A DNA stretch of 6,572 nucleotides from CAWVWD01 sp045106825 (GCA_045106825.1 JBGCFH010000107.1:1-6572); one strand, 5' to 3'. Numbered from the stretch's first letter, positions 1 to 4,970 are shown. Program-made: numbers and translations. Notes: generated from the letters alone by a model not told the origin.

Positions 1-425
1 CGAGTTTGACGACCTTTTTTGTGTGGTAAAAAGCCTTCAAAAAAGAACTTATCTGCTGGTAAACCTGAAGCAACTAACGCAGGAACAAAAGCCGTTGCAC
101 CTGGCAAACAGTCAACTTTGATTCGAGATTTTACACATTCTCTAACCAGTAAAAAACCAGGATCAGAAATCGCTGGTGTTCCAGCATCAGAAATCAAAGC
201 AATGTGCGAACCACTTTGCAAAAGATTAATCACATGCTCTAAAACCTTGTGTTCGTTGTGTTGATGATACGACTTTAGAGGCGTTTCAATTTCAAAGTGC
301 ATCATTAATTTTTTGGAAGTACGAGTATCTTCCGCCAAAATTAAATCTGCTTCCTTCAAAATCCGAATCGCACGGAAAGTCATATCTTCCAGATTGCCGA
401 TTGGTGTTGGAACTACAGTTAGCAT
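1..425 (-). CDS. rsmI: RsmI, 16S rRNA (cytidine-1402 2'-O)-methyltransferase, N-terminal part (cut by window edge)
   Basis: Reading from the ATG at 425-423 gives 141 full codons with no stop before the left edge, so the 3' end is missing; the family is usually about 220-290 residues. RsmI uses S-adenosylmethionine to methylate the ribose 2'-O of C1402 in the decoding centre of 16S rRNA, in the cytoplasm. Visible family motifs are TPIGNLEDMTFRA (residues 7-19), AEDTRTSKKL (31-40), the SAM-site segment SDAGTPAISDPG (79-90) and the PGAxAxxxAL region with SGLP (about 108-123). The start is chosen because the TPIGNL motif normally lies within the first ten residues. It is the third gene of a minus-strand series after pssA and purS, 68 bp downstream of purS, with a palindrome between them that may separate their transcripts. 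The antisense strand carries a spurious open frame at 19-264. Confidence 0.95.
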   Translation of the reverse strand, partial: MLTVVPTPIGNLEDMTFRAIRILKEADLILAEDTRTSKKLMMHFEIETPLKSYHQHNEHKVLEHVINLLQSGSHIALISDAGTPAISDPGFLLVRECVKSRIKVDCLPGATAFVPALVASGLPADKFFFEGFLPHKKGRQT

Positions 426-449
426 TTTCTACAAAGTCATTATTACACC

Positions 450-482
450 AAACCTGACAGATTTTGAAAATCTGTCAGATTT
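450..482. repeat. 33-bp palindrome between purS and rsmI, REP-like or terminator
   Basis: The core 454-478 is a perfect inverted repeat with 12-bp arms (CTGACAGATTTT and its complement) around one central base. Pairing continues for three more bases on each side (AAA with TTT) after one C/A mismatch at 453/479. On the minus strand it lies just after the purS stop and before the rsmI start, so it could end purS transcription, though no long U-tract follows it. From memory, palindromes of this AACCTGACAG...CTGTCAGGTT type recur between genes in Flavobacteriia, so a dispersed REP-like unit is equally likely. The hairpin is seen directly; its function is inferred. Confidence 0.7.
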
Positions 483-493
483 CACATAAAAGA

Positions 494-739
494 TTATTTA
501 ATCGTATAGGTATAAAATTCCATAACTGGATTATGTAATAATTTTTCACATGCTTTTTCTACCGCTGCTTTTGCCTCTGCTTCGTTTGCAGCGTCGATAG
601 TCAATACAATGTGTTTTCCGATACGAACATCTTGAATTGCATCTAAATCTAAGTTTTTCAATCCTTTTTCCACTGCTTTTCCTTGTGGATCTAACAATTC
701 CTTTAATGGTAAAACATCAACTATTGCTGTAAATGTCAT
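494..739 (-). CDS. purS: PurS, small subunit of phosphoribosylformylglycinamidine (FGAM) synthase
   Basis: This 81-residue protein matches PurS in size and motifs: LDPQGKAV (residues 16-23), VRIGKHI (38-44) and CEKLLHNPVME (64-74). PurS is the small structural subunit that bridges PurQ (glutaminase) and PurL (synthetase) in the split FGAM synthase, the fourth step of purine synthesis, where FGAR, glutamine and ATP give FGAM. I start it at the ATG at 739-737, since the family begins MxFxAxVxV. An in-frame ATG at 760 would add MCEIIKK, which is not family-like. No purQ or purL lies beside it; neighbours are pssA (136 bp upstream of the chosen start) and rsmI. I see no TAnnTTTG promoter directly upstream, so read-through from pssA is possible. 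Its presence implies a split PurL/PurQ/PurS enzyme in this organism rather than the long fused PurL. Confidence 0.93.
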   Translation of the reverse strand: MTFTAIVDVLPLKELLDPQGKAVEKGLKNLDLDAIQDVRIGKHIVLTIDAANEAEAKAAVEKACEKLLHNPVMEFYTYTIK

Positions 740-760
740 TTTCTTGATTATTTCACACAA

Positions 761-793
761 ATTTCGCAGGTTATCGCAGATTATTTCAATCTG
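761..793. repeat. Short decayed repeat upstream of purS
   Basis: Two 10-bp units, CGCAGGTTAT (765-774) and CGCAGATTAT (775-784), follow each other with one difference. CAGATT (777-782) then pairs with AATCTG (788-793) across a 5-base loop. From memory this resembles CGCAGATT-type intergenic repeats common in Flavobacteriia, but it is short and degenerate. The rest of the gap to 875 is plain A/T-rich DNA in which I see nothing else. Confidence 0.35.
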
Positions 794-875
794 TTTAATT
801 GCGTAATTTGCATTAGTTATTTGTAATAATTTATTAATTAGTAGTTCGTTTTCTTAACGTAGATTTTGAACTTAA

Positions 876-1571
876 TTATGCTATTTTATTTCTAAATAAT
901 AAAGAGATTAATACATAAAGTATAAATCCAATTGCAAAAATAGCCCAGCCAACGAATGGAATCAATCCTAAACTAATAATCACATATAAATAGCGAAATT
1001 CGTTGCCTTGCCATTTCATATTTTTCATTTTGAAACTAAACATTGGAAATGGTGAGTTCAATAAAAAAGCAGATAATAAACTGCAAAATATCAAAACTGG
1101 AACAGTTAAGTATTCTTGTAATCCCAAACTTTCATGATGCCAGATTAATAACAAACCAACAATGAAAGCAGTATTTGCAGGTACAGGAACGCCAATGAAA
1201 TTAGAAGTTTGGCGAGTATCCAAATTAAAAATTGCTAATCGCAAACATGCTGCAAGTGTGACTACAAAACCGATATAAGCCAAATACTCTGGTTCGGTAG
1301 TGATACCTTCCGCAATCAAATGATACATCACAAAACCAGGCAAAACACCAAATGTCACCATATCTGCCAATGAATCTAATTGCATTCCTAACTCTGATTT
1401 GACATTCAATGCTCTTGCTGCCAAACCATCACCTAAATCCAACCAACCTGCGATAAATCCATACCAAAACACCATCATGTATTCACCTTGAAATAAACTC
1501 AAAATCGCCAAACATCCACAAAAGACGTTGGCTAAAGTAATTGTATTTGGTATATATTGTTTTATTGACAT
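876..1571 (-). CDS. pssA: CDP-diacylglycerol--serine O-phosphatidyltransferase (phosphatidylserine synthase)
   Basis: This 231-residue integral membrane enzyme transfers the phosphatidyl group from CDP-diacylglycerol to L-serine, the committed step to phosphatidylethanolamine. The CDP-alcohol phosphatidyltransferase signature is complete: D45, D48-G49, A52-R53, G62, D66 and D70, fitting DxxDGxxARx8GxxxDxxxD. The flanking LDSLADMVTFGVLPG (from residue 65) is typical of the PssA branch. Hydrophobic stretches follow the motif through to the C-terminus, giving about six membrane segments, and the length fits bacterial PssA of this type. The start at 1571 gives the familiar MxIKxxIPNxITLxNxFCG opening. 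A candidate promoter lies 25 bp upstream, and a strong terminator hairpin separates the gene from the DUF4240 gene, so it probably begins its own transcript, possibly continuing into purS. Confidence 0.95.
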   Translation of the reverse strand: MSIKQYIPNTITLANVFCGCLAILSLFQGEYMMVFWYGFIAGWLDLGDGLAARALNVKSELGMQLDSLADMVTFGVLPGFVMYHLIAEGITTEPEYLAYIGFVVTLAACLRLAIFNLDTRQTSNFIGVPVPANTAFIVGLLLIWHHESLGLQEYLTVPVLIFCSLLSAFLLNSPFPMFSFKMKNMKWQGNEFRYLYVIISLGLIPFVGWAIFAIGFILYVLISLLFRNKIA

Positions 1572-1595
1572 TCGTTACATTTTTGATTTATGTCG

Positions 1596-1603
1596 CAAAG
1601 ATA
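1596..1603 (-). promoter_or_regulatory. Candidate Bacteroidota -7 element of the pssA promoter
   Basis: On the minus strand TATCTTTG matches the Bacteroidota -7 consensus TAnnTTTG exactly and ends 24 bases before the pssA ATG, a normal distance for this group. No clear TTTG or TTG is present at the expected -33 spacing; that place is taken by the heptad palindrome at 1609-1638. The match is seen in the sequence; promoter function is inferred. Confidence 0.45.
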
Positions 1604-1608
1604 ATCTT

Positions 1609-1638
1609 TTTACTGATTAGTGATTAGTAATCAGTAAA
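1609..1638. repeat. Palindrome built from 7-bp units upstream of pssA
   Basis: TTTACTGATTA (1609-1619) is exactly complementary to TAATCAGTAAA (1628-1638) across an 8-base loop. The same stretch reads as tandem heptads: TGATTAG (1614-1620), TGATTAG (1621-1627), TAATCAG (1628-1634), then TAAATGT. It sits where the -33 part of the pssA promoter would lie, so it could bind a regulator or simply be a mobile intergenic repeat; neither is shown by the sequence. Confidence 0.6.
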
Positions 1639-1642
1639 TGTA

Positions 1643-1692
1643 AAAAAATAAAGTGTCAAATACTCTTGAAAGTATTCAACACTTTATTTTTT
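1643..1692 (-). terminator. Intrinsic terminator after the DUF4240 gene, probably bidirectional
   Basis: A 14-bp perfect outer stem pairs 1643-1656 with 1679-1692 and includes AAAGTGT/ACACTTT. An inner 6-bp stem (AATACT 1659-1664 with AGTATT 1671-1676) closes a 6-base loop, with two unpaired bases on each side between the stems. The outer arms are A-runs and T-runs, so a U-tract forms on either strand. It lies downstream of the DUF4240 stop on the minus strand and just upstream of the pssA promoter candidate, so it probably insulates the two genes. Confidence 0.75.
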
Positions 1693-1693
1693 G

Positions 1694-1749
1694 CAATTAA
1701 CAATTAACAATTAACAATTAACAATTAACAATTAATAATTAACAATTAA
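1694..1749. repeat. Eight-copy tandem array of the heptad CAATTAA
   Basis: Eight consecutive 7-bp units run from 1694 to 1749. Seven are exact CAATTAA, and the seventh in order (1736-1742) is TAATTAA. The last unit contains the stop codon of the DUF4240 gene (TTA at 1746-1748 on the plus strand), so the array forms the first part of that gene's 3' untranslated region, directly before its terminator. Perfect short tandem repeats like this are prone to slipped-strand length changes. There are no spacers, so this is not a CRISPR array. Confidence 0.9.
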
Positions 1750-2354
1750 AAAGGTCTTGACGCGGCAGAATGGTATTGTGGCAAATCATCTGTTTTCCAT
1801 TCACCTTTTGGTACTTGATTTCCCCAACCCATGATTTGGCATAATACAGGGACTTTATCCATAATTTCTAAATCATTTTGCCAATATTCGCCTTGAAGTT
1901 CAAAATCGTTTTCAGAAAAGCGATGAGAAACCGATTGACTCGTTTTATAAGCTATTAGTTCTGCTATTTTATTATGTAAATCTGGATATTGAATTGGATT
2001 TTGAATTGGTAAATTTAACCATTCCGTAATATATTCTGGATCTTGAACGGTCTTTCTAAAAGTTGCTTGTCCTTGTAATAATAGCCAACTTCTAAAATTC
2101 AAAAATTCTTCTTGAGTACAACCATCATTCACAACAAAAGCTGCCGCCCAAAGATCAGTTTCATAAGAATCCTTCATCAATTTCCAATAAATATTTTCAA
2201 ATTTATAAATATTAGTAATCGACCATTCGGACAGTAAATCAATCAACAATTGGCTTTGTTGATACGCATTATTATTCATCTCTTGAGAATGTTTGACCAA
2301 CATCCACAAGATTTGTTCGTTCATACGTTGATAAACTTTTTTTGAAAATATCAT
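1746..2354 (-). CDS. DUF4240 domain protein
   Basis: The frame encodes 202 residues with a DUF4240 domain over about residues 11-118. The strongest match to the family is DLWAAAFVVNDG (67-78), followed by the FxxFRxWLxxQG pattern (84-95), with an N-terminal MNEQILWMLV like the usual family opening. The C-terminal 85 residues are acidic and less recognisable. No signal peptide or membrane segment is visible, so the protein is probably cytoplasmic. The function of DUF4240 is unknown; such proteins often occur alone, as here. The longest start (2354) is given, but Met11 (ATG at 2324) agrees better with family starts and follows an A-rich stretch, so the true protein may be 192 residues. The stop codon lies inside a 7-bp repeat array, so the extreme C-terminus (SRPF) may have been set by repeat insertion. 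Confidence 0.85.
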   Translation of the reverse strand: MIFSKKVYQRMNEQILWMLVKHSQEMNNNAYQQSQLLIDLLSEWSITNIYKFENIYWKLMKDSYETDLWAAAFVVNDGCTQEEFLNFRSWLLLQGQATFRKTVQDPEYITEWLNLPIQNPIQYPDLHNKIAELIAYKTSQSVSHRFSENDFELQGEYWQNDLEIMDKVPVLCQIMGWGNQVPKGEWKTDDLPQYHSAASRPF

Positions 2355-2439
2355 CTTGGAAACTACTTGTATTTTGTGATTAATAAGATGTTCAATATAA
2401 ATACATTTTTAGTAGAATTGCAATAGCTTTGTGAAAAAA

Positions 2440-2568
2440 ATTGCGAGTTACAGGTTACGAGTTGCGGGTTTGACGAATTGACGACTAATTTTAACTATCT
2501 TTTAATTAGTATTTTTAAATTGTAATTTACCGTTGAAAAGGTCAAACTTGCAATACGAAACTTGCAAC
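2440..2568. repeat. Inverted pair of degenerate 7-bp-period arrays upstream of yjjX
   Basis: The left arm (2440-2474) reads in heptads as ATTGCGA, GTTACAG, GTTACGA, GTTGCGG, GTTTGAC. The right arm (2541-2568), read on the minus strand, is GTTGCAA, GTTTCGT, ATTGCAA, GTTTGAC. The inner GTTTGAC units are exact inverted repeats, and the next two units outward pair imperfectly, partly through G-U. A 66-bp A/T-rich spacer lies between, holding a near-consensus -7 element TATCTTTT at 2496-2503. The element ends 16 bp before the yjjX ATG, so transcripts starting in the spacer would carry the right arm as leader. The rest of the gap (2355-2439) shows nothing. Confidence 0.65.
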
Positions 2569-2584
2569 ATAAAAATTCAACACA

Positions 2585-3112
2585 ATGAAAATAATTGTAG
2601 CATCAAAAAATCCTGTAAAAATACAAGCTGTTCAGAATGGTTTTGCAGAAATGTTTCCTGATTGGGAATTAGAAACAGAAGGCGTAAGTGTTCCATCAAA
2701 CGTAAGTGACCAGCCGATGGGCAATGAAGAAACTTTTCAAGGTGCAATGAATCGTGCTAAAAATGCTCAAGCAAAAATGCCAAATGCTAACTTTTGGGTT
2801 GGTGTCGAAGGTGGAAATATTCGACACAATGATACCGATATGGAAGTCATGGCTTGGATTGTTGTTTTGTCGAAAGACAAAATGGGAAAAGCTCGAACAG
2901 CTGGTTTTTTCTTACCAAAATCCGTTATTGATTTAATTAATCAAGGCTACGAACTTGGTCATGCTGATGATATTGTTTTTAAATTAGATAATTCAAAACA
3001 GAAAATGGGTTCAGCAGGATTATTAACTGATGGTGTAATGAATCGCTTACGATTTTATGTTCCAGCTGTAATTTTGGCATTGATTCCGTTTTATAAAAAA
3101 GAACTTTTTTAA
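2585..3112 (+). CDS. yjjX: Inosine/xanthosine triphosphatase, YjjX family
   Basis: This 175-residue cytoplasmic protein belongs to the YjjX (DUF84, NTPase_I-T) family. These enzymes hydrolyse the deaminated nucleotides ITP and XTP to diphosphates and phosphate and keep them out of nucleic acids. Visible motifs in order are the phosphate-binding SKNPVK (7-12), SDQPMGNEET (41-50), GAMNRA (53-58), VGVEGG (72-77) with the conserved Glu, and KMGSAGLLTDG (140-150) followed by R154. Length matches E. coli YjjX (about 170). The ATG at 2585 is right because the nucleotide-binding strand MKIIVASKNP begins immediately. It stands alone on the plus strand, divergent from the DUF4240 gene, with inverted heptad arrays upstream and a large nested palindrome downstream that may end its transcript. 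A role in purine pool cleaning is known for the family; regulation is not evident. Confidence 0.92.
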   Translation: MKIIVASKNPVKIQAVQNGFAEMFPDWELETEGVSVPSNVSDQPMGNEETFQGAMNRAKNAQAKMPNANFWVGVEGGNIRHNDTDMEVMAWIVVLSKDKMGKARTAGFFLPKSVIDLINQGYELGHADDIVFKLDNSKQKMGSAGLLTDGVMNRLRFYVPAVILALIPFYKKELF

Positions 3113-3147
3113 GTTGTTAATATAAGTAGGTTGATATATTTATAACA

Positions 3148-3229
3148 GCGATTTCTAATTTGGAAAATCTATTGCACCGTTCCCGAGGTTTTGGGAACGG
3201 TGCAAGTGAAAAATCAAATTAGAAATTGC
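3148..3229. repeat. 82-bp nested double palindrome (MITE- or REP-like) between yjjX and the DUF4846 gene
   Basis: Two inverted repeats are nested. The outer arms 3148-3162 and 3215-3229 (GCGATTTCTAATTTG and its complement) match over 15 bp with one G-U type difference. The inner arms 3172-3184 and 3193-3205 (TTGCACCGTTCCC and its complement) match perfectly over 13 bp around an 8-base loop, GAGGTTTT. Nine unpaired bases lie on each side between the two stems. The inner stem is distinctly G/C-rich against the surrounding A/T-rich DNA. No U-tract follows, so it is not a standard intrinsic terminator, though such a stem could stop transcription or protect the yjjX mRNA end. No open frame lies inside and no clear target-site duplication flanks it. 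A dispersed non-coding element is the best guess. Confidence 0.75.
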
Positions 3230-3279
3230 GGAATCCTGTAAATTCTGTCAAAATACTTAGTTGTTCTAAATTTTAAAAA

Positions 3280-4194
3280 ATGAAAAAACTGCTTTATCTC
3301 TGCATTATTCTAATCGCTTGTAATCAATCGAACGAACCGAAAACCATTGGTTTAGAAATGCCAAATGTAGAACAATTAGAAGAATTAGAACAATTACCGA
3401 ATGTATCAAATTCGACTACAAATGAATATGTTTGGTTAGAAAATTATGATATTAATACCGCATTAATCAACCGAATTCCAGTACCAAAAGGTTACAAAAG
3501 GGTAGAAGTGACAGAAAATAGTTTTGCAGATTGGTTAAGACATTTGCCACTAAAACCTTATGATGCGAAGATGTTGTTGTTTAATGGCCAACCAAAACCT
3601 CGTCAAGATGTTCATGTAGCGATTATCAATATTGACGTTGGTGACAAAGACTTACAACAATGTGCAGACGCAACAATGCGATTGAAAGCCGAATATCATT
3701 ATAGTCGAAAAGAATACGATAAAATTCATTTTAATTTTACTTCAGGTGACAATGTTCGTTTTGATGATTGGCGATTTGGGCGAAAGCCTAAAGTATCAGG
3801 AAATTCAATCAACTTCACACCTAAAATAACTACTGCCAATAATTCGTATTCTAATTTCAAAAAATATATGAATATGATTTTCATGTATGCAGGAACGTAC
3901 TCGATGAGTCAAGAACTTAAAAAAGTCGATGTTTCAACGATTCAAGCTGGTGATGTTTTCATTATTGGCGGATTTCCAGGTCATGCAATGATGGTGATGG
4001 ATATTGCTAAAAATAAAGATGGTAAAACGATTTTTTTACTATCTCAATCGTATATGCCAGCTCAAAATATTCACATTGTGAAGAATTTTAATGCAGAAAG
4101 TAAAACTTTAGGTTGTTGGTTTTCAACGGATTTTAGTGATGTTTTGAATACACCAGAGTTTGCCTTTGGTCGAGGTGATTTGAAGCGTTGGTAG
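3280..4194 (+). CDS. DUF4846 family lipoprotein
   Basis: The 304-residue protein starts with a lipoprotein signal peptide: MKK, a hydrophobic stretch, and lipobox LIAC with Cys14 as the acylation site. It should therefore sit in the periplasm or outer membrane anchored by lipid. A low-complexity acidic linker (about 26-50) precedes the DUF4846 domain (about 65-304). Strongly family-like segments are SFADWLRHLPL (81-91), DVGDKDLQQCADATMRLKAE (119-138), IHFNFTSG (149-156), MYAGTYSMSQEL (202-213), AGDVFIIGGFPGHAMMVMD (223-241), LLSQSYMPAQNIHI (253-266) and the C-terminal TPEFAF (291-296). Function is not established. The conserved Cys128 and His235 in a GDVFxxGGxPGHAxxVxD context recall NlpC/P60-like cysteine hydrolases, but that is inference. 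The gene stands alone, 167 bp after yjjX with a palindromic element between, and is followed by a hairpin at 4204-4231. The start is fixed by the signal peptide. Confidence 0.92.
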   Translation: MKKLLYLCIILIACNQSNEPKTIGLEMPNVEQLEELEQLPNVSNSTTNEYVWLENYDINTALINRIPVPKGYKRVEVTENSFADWLRHLPLKPYDAKMLLFNGQPKPRQDVHVAIINIDVGDKDLQQCADATMRLKAEYHYSRKEYDKIHFNFTSGDNVRFDDWRFGRKPKVSGNSINFTPKITTANNSYSNFKKYMNMIFMYAGTYSMSQELKKVDVSTIQAGDVFIIGGFPGHAMMVMDIAKNKDGKTIFLLSQSYMPAQNIHIVKNFNAESKTLGCWFSTDFSDVLNTPEFAFGRGDLKRW

Positions 4195-4203
4195 GATAGG
4201 ATG

Positions 4204-4231
4204 GATGCAAACGGATTTTCCGTTTGCCATC
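4204..4231 (+). terminator. Hairpin just after the DUF4846 gene, possible terminator
   Basis: GCAAACGGA (4207-4215) pairs with TCCGTTTGC (4219-4227) around a TTT loop, and the stem continues as GAT with ATC after one bulged C at 4228. It begins 10 bp after the lipoprotein stop codon. No T-run follows on either strand, so it is a weak candidate for intrinsic termination and may mainly stabilise the mRNA 3' end. Confidence 0.45.
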
Positions 4232-4245
4232 AATCGTTAACTGTT

Positions 4246-4347
4246 TTAGTCCAAATAAACCTCTGTCGCCCCAAAACCATACTTGTGATGATGTTCATTG
4301 GTAAACATTCGTACATAGGGATTTCGAGATAATTTCTTTTGAATCGC
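4246..4347 (-). pseudogene. Orphan C-terminal coding remnant of an unrecognised protein
   Basis: On the minus strand a frame ending in TAA (plus-strand TTA 4246-4248) reads as normal protein: AIQKKLSRNPY, then VRMFTNEHHHKYG, then FGATEVYLD and stop, about 33 residues. Amino-acid choice looks like real coding sequence, but there is no ATG in this frame at a plausible position. The frame runs upstream only into the AraC gene's terminator stem and meets a stop at 4384-4386. This fits the tail end of a gene whose 5' part was deleted or displaced. I do not recognise the family. It could still be a chance open frame in A/T-rich DNA, although the FGATEVYLD-stop ending argues against that. Confidence 0.35.
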
Positions 4348-4349
4348 AT

Positions 4350-4381
4350 AAAAAATCCTCAACTTATTAAAAGTCAAGGAT
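4350..4381 (-). terminator. Intrinsic terminator of the AraC-type regulator gene
   Basis: On the minus strand ATCCTTGACTT pairs with AAGTTGAGGAT (11 bp, two G-U pairs) around the loop TTAAT, immediately followed by a run of T. It lies 43 bp after the stop codon of the regulator gene, in the correct orientation. Confidence 0.75.
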
Positions 4382-4424
4382 AACTAAACCTTAATCATTA
4401 TTTATGTACAATTTTGGTATTTTA

Positions 4425-4790
4425 TTATTTCAATTTAGAAGGCAATTGTCCGAAACGCTTGCGAAACTCATTAGAAAAATAAATCGGACGCAAAAAACCA
4501 ACGGCATAACTCACTTCTGCAATCGTTTCATACGATTTATGTTCTATTAATACTTTCGCTTTTTGCAATCGTAATTCTTTAATGTATTGAGCAGGTGTAA
4601 ATCCTGTATTTTTTTTGAGCAATTTTCCAAAATGTCTTTCTGATATATTTAACTTCTCTGTTAATTGAACGACTGATAAATTATAATCTGAGAGTAAAGG
4701 AGTAAGCATTTCATTAAGTGCTTCAACCCAATTAATATCTGCATCATCAGGCACTTGAAGCGGTACTTTAACTATTTTATACGTAATCAT
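4425..4790 (-). CDS. Short AraC-type helix-turn-helix regulator lacking a sensor domain
   Basis: The 121-residue protein is almost entirely an AraC/XylS DNA-binding domain. The first helix-turn-helix lies at about residues 40-62 (VQLTEKLNISERHFGKLLKK), the linker contains GFTPAQYIKELRLQKAKVL (63-81), and the second helix-turn-helix is at about 88-112, ending in YFSNEFRKRFGQLPS, which matches the family signature. Only about 30 residues precede the domain, and WVEALNEMLTPLL there resembles the lead-in to the AraC domain at the end of Bacteroidota hybrid two-component regulators. It therefore lacks any ligand-binding, receiver or kinase part. It could be a natural stand-alone regulator or the surviving C-terminus of a longer gene; the 112 bases upstream show no further coding similarity. 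It should bind DNA as a cytoplasmic regulator, target unknown. A terminator follows at 4350-4381. Confidence 0.88.
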   Translation of the reverse strand: MITYKIVKVPLQVPDDADINWVEALNEMLTPLLSDYNLSVVQLTEKLNISERHFGKLLKKNTGFTPAQYIKELRLQKAKVLIEHKSYETIAEVSYAVGFLRPIYFSNEFRKRFGQLPSKLK

Positions 4791-4902
4791 TTCAAATTGC
4801 TTTATTCAAAAACCTTCCATCTCAATTATCATCTCTTATTAAAATGGAAAGCTGTTATTTTCAAAAAGGTCTTAGGTGTTATTCAAAATTTAAATAGATG
4901 TG

Positions 4903-4934
4903 AAATAAAAGCTGCCTCAAATGAATGAGGCAGC
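4903..4934 (-). terminator. Intrinsic terminator of the T9SS-exported protein gene
   Basis: GCTGCCTCA (4911-4919) pairs perfectly with TGAGGCAGC (4926-4934) around a 6-base loop. On the minus strand the G/C-rich stem is followed by TTTTATTT. It lies 36 bp after the stop codon of the large secreted protein, in the proper orientation. Confidence 0.85.
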
Positions 4935-4970
4935 AGGATATTAAAAATCCAAATTATACGTTCACTTCAT

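Noticed and set aside
19..264. Open frame of 81 codons on the plus strand
   Set aside because: It is antisense to rsmI, whose minus-strand frame has all the family motifs. The plus-strand product is lysine- and serine-rich with no recognisable feature.
740..760. Earlier ATG for purS at 760
   Set aside because: The added MCEIIKK is unlike PurS starts, and the next ATG at 739 gives the standard family opening.
1694..1749. CRISPR-like array
   Set aside because: The 7-bp units abut directly with no spacers, and no cas genes are present.
1..2354. A single operon DUF4240-pssA-purS-rsmI
   Set aside because: A strong terminator separates DUF4240 from pssA, pssA has its own promoter candidate, and the other gaps are 68 bp and more than 110 bp with a palindrome in one. 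The functions are also unrelated.
2355..2584. A small gene or riboswitch in the divergent gap before yjjX
   Set aside because: No credible open frame with coding character is seen, and the structure is accounted for by the heptad arms. I recognise no known riboswitch core.
2754..2936. Open frame of 60 codons on the plus strand
   Set aside because: It lies in another frame wholly inside yjjX and has no protein-like character.
4791..4902. Upstream continuation of the AraC regulator (lost sensor part)
   Set aside because: Reading the minus strand through this stretch gives stops in all frames and no similarity to REC, kinase or sensor domains.
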